From: Natrinema pellirubrum DSM 15624
Lineage (GTDB): Archaea > Halobacteriota > Halobacteria > Halobacteriales > Natrialbaceae
Direction of reading: 5' to 3'
Assembly (NCBI RefSeq): GCF_000230735.2
Contig: NC_019962.1
Coordinates: 868,001-932,000, forward strand
DNA: 64,000 nt
The first letter of the stretch is position 1, and every line of letters begins with the position of its first letter. Below are positions 26,482-35,832 of this stretch, in pieces. The notes below the pieces were generated by a model that worked only from the letters and a program-made list of their open reading frames with translations, searched no databases and was not told the DNA's origin. Made by a program: the position numbers and the translations under genes.

Positions 26482-28434
26482 TCACTTGCCCTCGAACTCG
26501 GGCTCGCGGTCCTCGGCGAACGCCGCGGTGCCCTCGAGGACGTCCTCGGTGCTGGAAAGCAGGCCAAAGCCCTGGCTCTCCATGGCGACGGCGGCCGCGA
26601 TGCTTGCGTCCTCGCCCTCGTTCATGACTTTCTTGGCGATCTTGAGGGCGATCGGCGGGCCGCCGGCCAGGTCGTCGACGAACTCGGAGACGGTGTCGTC
26701 GAAGTCCTCGCGCTCGACCGAGCGGTTGATGAGGCCCCACTCCTCGGCGCGGTCGGCGTCGATGTGGTTGCCCCGGAAGACCAGTTCCTTCGCGCGGGTC
26801 TCGCCGAGGACGCGGGTGAGTCGCTGGGTACCGCCGCCGCCGGGGATCAGGCCGAGGTTGATCTCGGGCGCGCCGAACGAGGAGCGCTCGGTCGCGACCC
26901 GCAGGTCACAGGCCAGCGCGAGTTCGAGGCCGCCGCCGAGACAGAAGCCGTCGATCTTCGCCAGCACGGGCCGTTCGAAGTCGTTGACCGTCTCGAAGGC
27001 CGGCGTGACGTCCATCAGGTCGGTCGGATCGGCGTCGCTGAAGCCGGAGACGTCCGCACCGGCACAGAACGCCTGATCGCCCGCGCCCTCGATGGTCGCA
27101 CAGCGGACCTCGTCGGTGTCGACGTTCGAGAACAGGTCGTCGATCTCGGCGAGCAGGTCGTCCGAGAGCGCGTTCATCCGCGAGGGACGGTCAAGTTCGA
27201 CGGAGAGGACGCCGTCCTCGAGGTCGTAGTTCAGGTCGTGGTAGGGACCGAGGCTGTCGTCGTCGTAGGTGTAAAAGCCTGCGCCGGCTTCCTCGCCGGT
27301 CTTGCCCTCCGCGACGAGTTGCTCGAGGTACGGGTGGGGCTCGAAGCGGTCCTCGCCCGTCTCCTCGTAGAGGGTCTCGAGCTTCTCGAGGACCGTATCG
27401 AGGCCGATCTTGTCGGCGCGTCGGCAGATACCCTCGGGGAAGCCGAGCCCGAGCTGGACGCCGATGTCGACCTCCTCGGGGGTTGCGACGTCCTCACCGA
27501 CGAGGAACGCGGCGCGGTTGATCATGCGGGCCTCGACGCGGAGCCAGTCGAAGTCGCCCGCGTCCTCGGGTTCGTAGTCGGCGCCGTCGCCGTCCTCGTA
27601 GTCGTAGAAGCCCTTGCCGGTCTTCTGGCCGAGGTCGCCGGCCTCGACTTTCTCCTCGGTGATCGGCGGGATCGGGCTGTCGCCTTCCTTGCGGACGTGG
27701 TAGCCGACGTCGATACCGGTGAGGTCGCCGAGTTCGAACGGCCCCATCGGGTAGCCCCGCTCGTGGACCATCGTCGCGTCGGCCTCCCGGATCGTCGCCT
27801 CGTCGTTCGAGACCATGAACGCGGGTTCGCCACCGAAGGGGCCGACGATCGTGTTGACGACGAAGCCGCGGACGTCCTTGCGGACGTAGATCGGCGTCTT
27901 GTCGATCGACTCGACCCACTCGTAGCCGGCTTCCGCCGCCTCGTCGCTGGTGTCCTCGCCGTAGATGACCTCGACGAGGTCCATCTTGACCGGCGGGTTG
28001 AAAAAGTGCAGGCCGAGGACGCGCTCCGAGGAGTCGACGGCCTCCGCGATGTCGGAGATCGGCAGGCTCGAGGTGTTGGTCGCCAGCAGCGTGTCACCGC
28101 TGGTGTACTCCTCGAGGTCGGTGAAGATGTCGTGTTTCAGGTCCAGATCCTCGGGTGCGGCCTCGATCACGAGGTCTGCGTCGGCGACCGCTTCTTCGAG
28201 ATCCGTCGTCGTGTCGATCCGACCGAGGACCTCTTCGGCGGAGTCCTCGAGCATCTCCTTTTCCTCGAGTTTCTCGACGCTCCACTTGATCGACTCGTAG
28301 CCGTCCTCGATGAACTCGTCTTTGATGTCACGCATCGTGACATCGTAGCCGGCCATCGCGGTCACTTCGGTGATTCCGTGCCCCATGTTCCCCGCGCCTA
28401 GTACTGCCACGCGGTCGATGCTGTCCAGTGACAT
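26482..28434 (-). CDS. 3-hydroxyacyl-CoA dehydrogenase / enoyl-CoA hydratase fusion
   Basis: A 650-residue bifunctional beta-oxidation enzyme. The dehydrogenase comes first: Rossmann motif VAVLGAGNMGHGIT (about residues 9-22), NTSSLPI, and GLHFFNPPVKMDLVEVI (about 140-156), followed by the C-terminal helical domains with FEL/PIGP-like YPMGPFELGDLTGID. After about residue 390 comes an enoyl-CoA hydratase (crotonase) domain: RPSRMNALS, AFCAGADVSGF and GFCLGGGLELALACD with the oxyanion Gly residues and the conserved Glu. This order, opposite to bacterial FadB, is common in archaea. Start MSLDSIDR at 28434, supported by a TATA box 25-32 bp upstream. Confidence 0.95.
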   Translation of the reverse strand: MSLDSIDRVAVLGAGNMGHGITEVTAMAGYDVTMRDIKDEFIEDGYESIKWSVEKLEEKEMLEDSAEEVLGRIDTTTDLEEAVADADLVIEAAPEDLDLKHDIFTDLEEYTSGDTLLATNTSSLPISDIAEAVDSSERVLGLHFFNPPVKMDLVEVIYGEDTSDEAAEAGYEWVESIDKTPIYVRKDVRGFVVNTIVGPFGGEPAFMVSNDEATIREADATMVHERGYPMGPFELGDLTGIDVGYHVRKEGDSPIPPITEEKVEAGDLGQKTGKGFYDYEDGDGADYEPEDAGDFDWLRVEARMINRAAFLVGEDVATPEEVDIGVQLGLGFPEGICRRADKIGLDTVLEKLETLYEETGEDRFEPHPYLEQLVAEGKTGEEAGAGFYTYDDDSLGPYHDLNYDLEDGVLSVELDRPSRMNALSDDLLAEIDDLFSNVDTDEVRCATIEGAGDQAFCAGADVSGFSDADPTDLMDVTPAFETVNDFERPVLAKIDGFCLGGGLELALACDLRVATERSSFGAPEINLGLIPGGGGTQRLTRVLGETRAKELVFRGNHIDADRAEEWGLINRSVEREDFDDTVSEFVDDLAGGPPIALKIAKKVMNEGEDASIAAAVAMESQGFGLLSSTEDVLEGTAAFAEDREPEFEGK

Positions 28435-28743
28435 GGTCGTTCCATTGCCGGGAACCGTCTTAATACCACCGAACCGAATTAGCAATGTTAAGCCCGTTGT
28501 CGGCCGTTGCACATCACGTACGTCGATTCGCGTTCATCGCGACCGTCGGTAACGGCGGTCGGGGAGCGGCCGAGCGGACGGGTCGACCGGCCGACTCGCA
28601 CGCGCCCGTTCTGCGGCGTCGACGTTTCTCGCGGACCGGCCGACCGACGTCGTGGTGGCGTGCCGGCAGTGTCCGATGGCTATCGCGACCGCTGAACGCG
28701 AACGCGTGTTCCGCCCGAAGAAACCCGGCCCGACGACGCGAGC
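28435..28743 (-). promoter_or_regulatory. Promoter region of the beta-oxidation operon
   Basis: 309 bases between two minus-strand genes. GTATTAAG (28459-28466 on the plus strand as CTTAATAC) lies 25-32 bp upstream of the dehydrogenase ATG, a leaderless-type TATA box. Beyond about 28500 I see only the 3' flank of the phosphotransferase gene and no further feature. Confidence 0.6.
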
Positions 28744-29805
28744 CTACAGCGGTTCGTCGCCCTCGATGATCCGTTTGGCCCGCGCGGCCAGTGCCGGCAC
28801 GCGGTCTTCCATCAACGGGTACATCGGGTCGTCGCTGTTGCCCTCGAGGTAGCGCCGGAAGAACATCTCGCCGAGCCCGGCGAGTTTGTACACCGCGAGC
28901 GCGCGGTAGAACCGCTCGTGTTCGAACTCGTAGCCGGTTCGGGCTTCCCAGCGGTCGACCAGTTCGCGGCGGGTCGGATACCCCTCCCGTTCCATGAACC
29001 GGGTGACCAGTTCCGGGAGTTCCGGATCGGGATCCTTCGCGTCGCGCCAGTACGACAGCATCCAGCCGAGGTCGGCTCGGGGATCGCCCAGCGTGGCCAT
29101 CTCCCAGTCGAAGACGCCGATCAGCTCCGGCGGCGTCCCCGGCCCGAACATCACGTTGTCGAGCTTGTAGTCGCCGTGGACGAGCGTGTGTGGGTGTTCG
29201 TCGGGCACGTTGTCGCGGAGCCAGTCGCCGACCTCGTGGAGGTCGGGAACCTCGCGTTCGTCCTCCGTGACCTCGAACGCCCACGAGAGCTGTTTGCCCC
29301 AGCGGTCGACCTGCCGTTGTGTGTACCCCCCGGGGCGGCCGAACTCGCCGAGGCCGAGCGCCTCGTAGTCGAGGTCGTGGATCGTCGCCAGCGTATCGAC
29401 GAGTTCCTCGCCGACGCGCTCGCGGTGATCGGGGTCGGCGAACCGCTCCGGCTCTGCCTCCCGGAGGACGTCGCCCTCGAGTTGCTCCATCACGTAGAAG
29501 TCGCTGCCGATGACGTCGTGGTCCTCACAGGCAAGCACCGGCGTCGGCACCGGGACGTCGGTGTCGGCGACCGCGTTTGTCACGCGGTATTCGCGAATGA
29601 CGTCGTGGGCCGTATCGGCGGTCTCGCCCGGCGGCGGCCGGCGGATGACCAGTTCCCGGTCGCCCCAGGTGACGAACAGCGTCTCGTTGGAGTGGCCCTC
29701 CTGATGGCGGGCGATGTCGTACTCGTCGACCTCGCCGAGGTGGTCCCCCAGATACGCGACCAGCGCGCCCTCGTCGACGAGGCGTTCGTAGTAGTTCTCG
29801 CTCAT
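28744..29805 (-). CDS. APH-type phosphotransferase, ACAD10-like
   Basis: A 353-residue protein kinase-fold enzyme of the aminoglycoside phosphotransferase family. The N-lobe (EGHSNETLFVTWGDRELVIRR, split) has the ATP-binding Lys/Arg region; LVHGDYKLDNVMF (about residues 198-210) is the catalytic loop with the base Asp, and IGVFDWEMATLGDPRADLGW (about 217-236) holds the Mg-binding Asp. The closest known relatives are ACAD10/ACAD11 kinase domains that phosphorylate 4-hydroxyacyl-CoA before its oxidation, which fits the neighbouring beta-oxidation genes. Antibiotic resistance is unlikely. Confidence 0.9.
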   Translation of the reverse strand: MSENYYERLVDEGALVAYLGDHLGEVDEYDIARHQEGHSNETLFVTWGDRELVIRRPPPGETADTAHDVIREYRVTNAVADTDVPVPTPVLACEDHDVIGSDFYVMEQLEGDVLREAEPERFADPDHRERVGEELVDTLATIHDLDYEALGLGEFGRPGGYTQRQVDRWGKQLSWAFEVTEDEREVPDLHEVGDWLRDNVPDEHPHTLVHGDYKLDNVMFGPGTPPELIGVFDWEMATLGDPRADLGWMLSYWRDAKDPDPELPELVTRFMEREGYPTRRELVDRWEARTGYEFEHERFYRALAVYKLAGLGEMFFRRYLEGNSDDPMYPLMEDRVPALAARAKRIIEGDEPL

Positions 29806-30079
29806 GGGAACCGGTGGGTGCTATGGCCGTCGTCGCGGGCCGATACGGTGTCGTTCGTGGCGGTTCGCTTTGTAGTGGGCATTGTCGTGTGCTACTATAT
29901 CTCCCCCTTTACGAAAATAGTTACGCCACGAACTCTCTTTTACAATGTTTGCGGGTTGGAAGTTACCATGCAACATGCCGACTCGCGGACGACGCGGTGA
30001 CAACCGAGTCCGAACCGGGCGGGGCGACCGTCGGGAACGTCCTGCCCGAAGTTCCGAATCGATACGCCGCTCGAGAACG

Positions 30080-30811
30080 CTACCCGTCTCGTGTCCCGTC
30101 GACGATCTCGAGGATTTCCTCGGGCGATTCGATCCGATAGGAGACCGCGGGGCCGGCCTCGGCACCGAAGGCGACGCCGTGCAGGCCGCTCTCGTCGGCC
30201 CCTTTCACGTCGTGATCGTAGCGGTCGCCGATCATCAGCGACCGCTCGGGGGCGACGCCGGCTTTCTCGATGGCCGTCTCGAACATGGCCGGGTCGGGTT
30301 TGGTGTAGCCGACCTCCTCGGAGGTTGTGATCGAATCGAAGTGTTCGCGGACGCCGAACCGCTCGAGCATCCGTTTCCCCTCGGCGTCGTCGACGTCGCT
30401 GACGACGCCGACGTGGAGGTCCCGGTCAGCCAGCCGTTCGATCGCCTCGACGGCTCCCGGCACCGGCTCGATCGACGCCGCGACGATCTCCTCGAACAGG
30501 GGTTCCCACTCCTCGCGGGGGACCTCCTCACCGACGATGGCCGCCACGGCACGGTGATACCCATCGCGTGCGGACCGAAACTCCGTGCCGTCGCGTTCGC
30601 GGAAGTAGTCGCCCACGGTCGTCCGCCACGTCTCGACGGCCTCGTCGACGGTTGTCTCGAGGTCGTAGCGGTCACAGAGCTGCGCGACGAACTCGGCGTG
30701 GGCGCCCTGTACTGACTCGAGCCCGAGGATGACGCCACCAATGTCCCAGAAGACGGCCTCCCACTCGGGGTCCGTTCGGGCGGCCGCGCCATCGGCTCCA
30801 TCACTGCTCAT
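30080..30811 (-). CDS. HAD-family phosphatase
   Basis: A 243-residue haloacid dehalogenase-like hydrolase. Motif I is degenerate: AVFWDIGGVIL has Asp as nucleophile but Gly where the second Asp (DxD) usually stands, as in some dehalogenase/sEH-N-like HADs. Motif II lies in GVVSDVDD, the motif III Lys in GYTKPDP, and motif IV in MIGDRYDHDVKGA. A helical cap (about residues 40-110) is present. Start MSSDGADG at 30811; an upstream ATG in frame adds 63 Arg-rich residues across the promoter and is not favoured. Fatty acid-linked HADs of this type occur next to ACAD10-like kinases, so a joint role is possible. Confidence 0.87.
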   Translation of the reverse strand: MSSDGADGAAARTDPEWEAVFWDIGGVILGLESVQGAHAEFVAQLCDRYDLETTVDEAVETWRTTVGDYFRERDGTEFRSARDGYHRAVAAIVGEEVPREEWEPLFEEIVAASIEPVPGAVEAIERLADRDLHVGVVSDVDDAEGKRMLERFGVREHFDSITTSEEVGYTKPDPAMFETAIEKAGVAPERSLMIGDRYDHDVKGADESGLHGVAFGAEAGPAVSYRIESPEEILEIVDGTRDG

Positions 30812-31001
30812 CGGCGCGCCCCCTGGCCGTCGATCGGTTCGCTCTCGTCCGTCTCCGTACTCGTCTGGTCGAATCCGCCGCTCGCTCGCGTGGTTCCTCT
30901 CATAGCTTGGGTCCCGGCGACGGTCGATGACCGATCGCCGTCGAATGAGTATGTGTGCAGGCGATTCGCATTCACTTAACGGTACGGTATTCATACCCAT
31001 C

Positions 31002-31008
31002 TTTATTA
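31002..31008 (+). promoter_or_regulatory. TATA-like box upstream of the SDR gene
   Basis: TTTATTA lies 34-40 bp before the mini-frame ATG at 31042 and 72-78 bp before the SDR ATG at 31080. Transcription should start near 31032. Confidence 0.45.
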
Positions 31009-31041
31009 ACAGTTACTGCAAATAGCCAATCGGAGCTAACA

Positions 31042-31083
31042 ATGGAAACCAACACGCACGCAGTCGCCGGTGATCGCGTATGA
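31042..31083 (+). other. Possible 13-codon leader peptide overlapping the SDR start
   Basis: METNTHAVAGDRV ends at TGA 31081-31083, which overlaps the SDR start codon as ATGA. It begins about 10 nt after the predicted transcription start. This arrangement allows translational coupling; whether it is translated is unknown. Confidence 0.35.
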
Positions 31084-31859
31084 GTACCGAACAGTTCAGC
31101 GTCGATGGCGACGTCGCCATTATTACGGGCTCCTCGAGCGGGATCGGGAAGTCGATCGCGGAGCGGTTCGCCGCGGACGGCGTCGACGTAGTCGTCTGCT
31201 CGCGCGAACAGGACAACGTCGATCCGGTCGCCGAGGGGATCAACGAGAGCGACAGTCCCGGGCAGGCGCTGGCCGTCGAGTGCGACGTAACCGACCGCGA
31301 GGCCGTCGAGGCACTCGTCGAGGCCACCGTCGAGGAGTTCGGCGGACTCGACGTACTGGTCAACAACGCTGGGGCCTCGTTCATGGCCGACTTCGACGAC
31401 ATCTCCCCGAACGGCTGGGAGACGATCGTCGACATCAACATCAACGGCACCTATCACTGCACCCACGCCGCCGCGGAGCATCTCAAGGACGGCGGCGGCG
31501 GTGCGGTGATCAACCTCGCCAGCGTCGCGGGCCAGCGCGGTTCACCGCTGATGAGCCCCTACGGCGCGGCCAAGGCCGCGGTCATCAACCTGACGACGAC
31601 GCTGTCCTACGAGTGGGCCGACGACGACGTCCGGGTCAACTGCATCGCGCCCGGCTTCGTCGCCACGCCCGGCGTCGAGAGCCAGATGGGCGTCTCCGCG
31701 GACGATATCGACCGGACGGACGTCGCACGGCGGATCGGCACCGTCGAGGAGATCGCCGATCTCACCCAGTTCCTCGCCAGTCCGGCCTCGTCGTACATCG
31801 TCGGTGAGACGATCACGGCCCAGGGCGTCCCACAGATCGAAGAAGACCACGACGTGTAG
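31080..31859 (+). CDS. Short-chain dehydrogenase/reductase
   Basis: A 259-residue NAD(P)-dependent oxidoreductase of the classical SDR family. It has the cofactor motif ITGSSSGIGKSIAE (about residues 15-28), NNAG (about 97-100), a catalytic Ser within INLASVAGQRGSPLM (about 143-150), the active-site YGAAKAAV (Tyr about 161, Lys about 165) and a C-terminal SSYIVGETITAQGV. The substrate cannot be told; the setting next to acyl-CoA and HAD genes suggests a 3-oxoacyl or hydroxyacyl reductase, but glucose dehydrogenase-like activity is also possible. It is divergent from the HAD gene. Confidence 0.93.
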   Translation: MSTEQFSVDGDVAIITGSSSGIGKSIAERFAADGVDVVVCSREQDNVDPVAEGINESDSPGQALAVECDVTDREAVEALVEATVEEFGGLDVLVNNAGASFMADFDDISPNGWETIVDININGTYHCTHAAAEHLKDGGGGAVINLASVAGQRGSPLMSPYGAAKAAVINLTTTLSYEWADDDVRVNCIAPGFVATPGVESQMGVSADDIDRTDVARRIGTVEEIADLTQFLASPASSYIVGETITAQGVPQIEEDHDV

Positions 31860-32149
31860 CCGGCACGCGCTCGCGCCGGCGCTCGGTCCGTTCGATCGCT
31901 GGTCGCTCGGGAGACGACCACCGAACGCGGGGTCTTCACCCGCAGACGGACACGAGTTTTCGACGACACGTCTCGGAAAACGAGCGGTTTCTTCGGTCCG
32001 AGACGGACCGGTTCGTGTACCCCCTCCATTATACGGGTAGGGTGACCGAAGCAAGAAAGTCGACTGTCGGAACTCCACGTTAGACGCGGAAACGATTACT
32101 CGCTATTTAGCGGCGTCTCGAGAGTGGGTCGACCGGGTACTACCCACCA

Positions 32150-32835
32150 ATGACGGACAATTCGGATCGGTTCGACCTCGGTCGTCGACCCGTCCTCGGC
32201 GGACTCGCAGGCGTATTGGCTACCGGTGCTGCCGGCAGTGTGGCTGCGGGCGGCGACGACCATCACGAATCGAACGACGCGATGAGAGACGAACCCGTCG
32301 ACGAACCGCCCGAGGCGGTGCCGGACGAGTTCGAAAACGACATCGCGATCCTGAACTACGCGCTCACGCTCGAGTACCTCGAGCGGTGTTTTACACCCGC
32401 GGCATCCGGAACATCGACGAGGCCGCCCTCGAACAGCTGGGGCCGGAAGAGGTGCCGGTCCTCAATCGGCTCCGTGTCGTTCGGGATCACGAGATCACGC
32501 ACGCGGAGACCCTAGCTGAGACGATCGAAGCGCTCGGCGGCGATCCCGTTCCGAGTCCGGAGTTCGACTTCGGAACGGCCGTACAGGACCCCGCCGAGTT
32601 CGTCGCCACCGCCGCCGCGCTCGAGGACATCGGCGTCTCGGCCTACGCGGGTGCCGCGCCGTCGATCGAGAACGCGGCACTGATTCCGCCGGCACTGAGT
32701 ATCCACAGCGTCGAGGCGCGACACGCCTCGTACCTGCGGGAGCTGAGCGGCGAGATCGGGTTCCCGATGGCCTTCGATCAACCCCGGTCTCGCTCGGAGG
32801 TCCTTGAGTTGGCCAGTGGGTTCATCGTCGAATAG
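32150..32835 (+). pseudogene. Exported ferritin-like domain protein, frameshifted
   Basis: The first frame (32150 on) gives a twin-arginine-type signal (LGRRPVLGGLAGVLATGAAG), an acidic linker and the start of a ferritin-like helix (AILNYALTLEYLE), then turns into nonsense. A second frame continues from the same point: FYTRGIRNIDEAALEQLG ... DHEITHAETLAETIEALGG, then SIHSVEARHASYLREL, ending at 32835. Adding one G after 32383 (GAGCGGTG to GAGGCGGTG) restores LEYLEAVFYTRG, as expected in this family (ferritin_2-like, often in dessication- and membrane-linked proteins). The metal-ligand Glu/His residues (E in LEYLE, EITH, SVEARH) are then in place. Pseudogene or sequence error. Confidence 0.8.
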
Positions 32836-32965
32836 CGCGCGAACGCGACGCTTTCGGCCCGGTGTTATCGGTCCGGGGACGACCGCGTCGGCGACCCGTA
32901 AACGGCCGTCCCCACGCCGCCGGTTCCCATACACCCAAAAGGGACGGTTTCGTCTGTGGACAACG

Positions 32966-33967
32966 ATGACAGACAGAGATGTCCACCTTCCGGTCGCTGC
33001 ACAGCCGACGATCGACTCGATCGTCGACTACGCACGGACCGCCGAGGACGGCGGCTACGACTGCGCGTGGCTCCCCGAGACGTGGGGTCGGGACGGCGTG
33101 ACCGTCCTCTCGGCGATGGCCGAACGCACCGAGGAGATCGATATCGGCTCGAGCATCCTCAACACCTACTCGCGATCGCCGGCCCTGCTTGGCCAGACGG
33201 CGGCGACGCTGCAGGAACTCTCCGAGGGCCGGTTCCGGCTCGGGCTCGGTCCGAGTGGCCCCGTCGTGATCGAGAACTGGCACGGCGTCGAGTTCGGCAA
33301 CCCGCTCAAGCGCACCCGCGAGACGGTCGAGATCGTCCGGCAGGTTCTCTCCGGCGAGACGGTCGACTACGACGGCGACGAGTTCGACCTCTCGGGGTTC
33401 CGACTCCGGTGTGAGCCGCCGGAAACCTCGCCCCCGATCGAGGTGACGGGGATGGGACCGAAGGCCGTCGAACTCGCGGGCCGGTTCGCCGACGGCTGGC
33501 ACGGCATCATGCTCACTCCCGACGGGATGGAAGAACGCATCGCGGATATCGAACGCGGGGCCGATCTGGGCGACCGCGACCGCGACGACGTCCAGGTCAC
33601 CGCCGGCGTCACCGCCTGTGCGCTCGAGGACCCCGACGAGGCCCGCGCGCTCGCCCGCCAGCACATCGGCTTCTACGTCGGCGGCATGGGTACCTTCTAC
33701 CGCGACGCCCTCGAGCGACAGGGCTACGACGAGGCCACCGAGATCTACGATTCGTGGCAGGACGGCGACCGCGAACACGCCCTCGAGCTGGTCGACGAGA
33801 ACATCCTCGACGACCTCTGTGCGGCCGGCAGCCCCGAGACCGCCCGCGAGCAACTCGAGCGCTACGAGGATGTCGACGGGCTCGACGCCATCGCGGTCAG
33901 CTTCCCGCGCGGGGCCGACGAGGACCAGGTCCGCGAGACGATGAAAGCGGTCGCGCCCGAGAACTGA
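32966..33967 (+). CDS. F420-dependent LLM-class oxidoreductase (NP1902A-type)
   Basis: A 333-residue TIM-barrel flavin/F420 enzyme of the luciferase-like monooxygenase group, close to the 5,10-methylene-tetrahydromethanopterin reductase-like haloarchaeal family. Typical segments are YDCAWLPETWGRDGVTVLSA (residues 30-49), SILNTYSRSPALLGQTAATL, FRLGLGPSGPVVIENWHG, and GMGPKAVELAGRFADGW. The electron donor is expected to be reduced coenzyme F420. Start MTDRDVHLP at 32966; earlier starts would run into Arg-rich, non-conserved sequence. Substrate unknown. Confidence 0.9.
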   Translation: MTDRDVHLPVAAQPTIDSIVDYARTAEDGGYDCAWLPETWGRDGVTVLSAMAERTEEIDIGSSILNTYSRSPALLGQTAATLQELSEGRFRLGLGPSGPVVIENWHGVEFGNPLKRTRETVEIVRQVLSGETVDYDGDEFDLSGFRLRCEPPETSPPIEVTGMGPKAVELAGRFADGWHGIMLTPDGMEERIADIERGADLGDRDRDDVQVTAGVTACALEDPDEARALARQHIGFYVGGMGTFYRDALERQGYDEATEIYDSWQDGDREHALELVDENILDDLCAAGSPETAREQLERYEDVDGLDAIAVSFPRGADEDQVRETMKAVAPEN

Positions 33968-34022
33968 CCCGGTTCCGAAACGGGGTTTCGGCTCCCCTCG
34001 GAGCTGCGTCGGCTGCGAACTG

Positions 34023-34817
34023 CTATCGCGTCCGCAGGAAGGAGTCGATTTCTGCAGCGATTACGTCCGGGGCCTCGGCGGGGCCACTGTGGCTCACACC
34101 GTCGAACTCGACGAGGCGGCTGTGTGGGAGCGCATCGTGGGTCGCGCGAGCGCTCTCTCGGAGAAACCCGGGGCCGTCGGTGCCGGTCAAGACGAGTACG
34201 GGGGCGGCAACGGCCAGACTGCTCGGAAGGCGGTATCGCTCGACGGCGCGGTTCATCCGGACGACCTCCTCGGCGAGGTCCGTACACGCCGGCCAGACCG
34301 GCCACTCCGCGAGCCACGCGTCGAGGTCGTCGATCCCGTCGGGGTGGAGGACCTGTTCGACGTACCGCTTTACCGCCTCACGTCGTTTCCCCGCGTCGAT
34401 GAGCGTCTGCATCCGGTCCGCGAGGTCGGCGTCCGCGCGGTAGTCGTCGGGAAGGATCGCCGGTTCATACGCGACGACTGCCGCGACCGCCGCTTTCGTC
34501 GCGGTTTCGATCGCGGTGAGCGCGCCGTAGGAGTGACCGAAGAGGATCGGCTCCTCCTCGAGTGCGTCGACGAGCGTTCGGACGTATTCGACCTCTCGGG
34601 CCAGTACCTCGTCGGCGCTGGTCTCGGCCCGATCGTCGAGACACGTCCCGAACCCCGGGCGTTGCGGGACGATCGCGGCGTATCCGTCCAGGTGTGGAAC
34701 GACCGGCTGCCAGTATTCCGTCGGGGCCATTCCGCCGTGAAGGAGGATCAGCGGCGGGCCGTCACCGTGGCGCTCGTACGTTACCTCGATGCCAGCGTCG
34801 GACTGTGTCGTCTGCAT
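34023..34817 (-). CDS. Alpha/beta hydrolase
   Basis: A 264-residue serine hydrolase. LILLHGGMAPTEYW holds the oxyanion region, FGHSYGAL the nucleophile elbow with Ser (about residue 95), VLTGTDGPGF the acid, and FDGVSHSGPAEAP the catalytic His near the C-terminus. It resembles arylesterase/menaquinone-type esterases but no specific substrate can be named. It is divergent from a bat-type regulator 120 bp away, which may control it. Confidence 0.9.
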   Translation of the reverse strand: MQTTQSDAGIEVTYERHGDGPPLILLHGGMAPTEYWQPVVPHLDGYAAIVPQRPGFGTCLDDRAETSADEVLAREVEYVRTLVDALEEEPILFGHSYGALTAIETATKAAVAAVVAYEPAILPDDYRADADLADRMQTLIDAGKRREAVKRYVEQVLHPDGIDDLDAWLAEWPVWPACTDLAEEVVRMNRAVERYRLPSSLAVAAPVLVLTGTDGPGFLRESARATHDALPHSRLVEFDGVSHSGPAEAPDVIAAEIDSFLRTR

Positions 34818-34937
34818 GCGACACTGCGTTCGAGGCGGACCGAGCTAAGCGGTTCTCTCAGTGATGGGGGCTTTTAAATAGAGGGGGATACGACCACTTT
34901 TCGACACGTCCATTTGCACGGCGGGAAACGACGCGGT

Positions 34938-35624
34938 ATGGGTCTCGTCGCAGCGTTCGACATCCACTGCGATGCGCTTCCGCTCGTCGGGGTTGCGAGA
35001 GCAGCGCCCGAGGCGAAGATCGTTCTCAGGCTGCAGTTCAACCACGGCGAGCGGCCGCTGTTTATCGTCACTGTGACGGGCGGTTCACGGACGGCGGTCG
35101 AGGCGGCCTTGACCGACGCCGAGGACGTCGACGAGTGGGCAGCGATCGGAACGGCCGGCTCCACGCGACGATACCAGGCGACGCCGGCGCTCAGTCTGGC
35201 GGAACAACTCGGCGATCACATCGACGACCTCGCCGGACTCGAGGCGCTTGCTACCGCCGAAGCAACCATCGAACGGATCGAAGTGACCGCCGACGGGTGG
35301 CGCCAGTCGGGGTGGTTCGCCACCCGAGCGGCGTTCGACGAGTTCTCGTCGTTCTGGCAACGAAACGCGGGGTTTCGATTGCGCCGTCTCACTCACGACG
35401 GGGCGCCAGAGCCGCCCGGCGACGGCCTCTCCGATCGCCAACGTGAGGCACTCAGAACGGCCTACGAGCTGGGCTATTTCGACGTCCCTCGCCGGACGTC
35501 CTTGGATGCGATCGGGACGGAATTAGGGATCTCGGCGTCGTCGGTATCGGAGCGGCTTCGCCGCGCGCAAACGCATCTCATCGAGGAGACGGTCGCGACG
35601 ACGTGGCCGCCGCTTCCCGAGTAG
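34938..35624 (+). CDS. Bat-type HTH transcriptional regulator
   Basis: A 228-residue haloarchaeal regulator. The C-terminal HTH_10 domain is clear: LSDRQREALRTAYELGYFDVPRR then LGISASSVSERLRRAQTHL. The N-terminal 150 residues are a variable sensor-like domain without recognised motifs. Start MGLVAAFDIH at 34938, eight codons after an alternative start. Divergent from the alpha/beta hydrolase gene. Confidence 0.9.
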   Translation: MGLVAAFDIHCDALPLVGVARAAPEAKIVLRLQFNHGERPLFIVTVTGGSRTAVEAALTDAEDVDEWAAIGTAGSTRRYQATPALSLAEQLGDHIDDLAGLEALATAEATIERIEVTADGWRQSGWFATRAAFDEFSSFWQRNAGFRLRRLTHDGAPEPPGDGLSDRQREALRTAYELGYFDVPRRTSLDAIGTELGISASSVSERLRRAQTHLIEETVATTWPPLPE

Positions 35625-35832
35625 CGGACGGCTGAATCGCTCCCCGCTGCTCGAGGCGCTGCCCGGCAGAGCGACGGGACTTCCGTTCTGGTAGCATCGC
35701 CATCGGTACACACCGGTCTCCGTGGTCGAAACTGACACTGCCGAGAACCGGATCGCGCCGGCCTCCCGTCGATCCCGCTCGAACGGTGGGCGCTCCGACA
35801 GCTACAAACCGTGCATCCACCCAGTTCCTGCT

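Noticed and set aside
26479-28401. A plus-strand 640-codon open frame
   Set aside because: It is antisense to the clear dehydrogenase/hydratase fusion; its Val/Asp/Arg/Leu-rich composition is the mirror of the real codons.
28744-29805. Aminoglycoside resistance gene
   Set aside because: Although the fold is APH-like, sequence and context match ACAD10-type acyl-CoA metabolism kinases rather than resistance enzymes.
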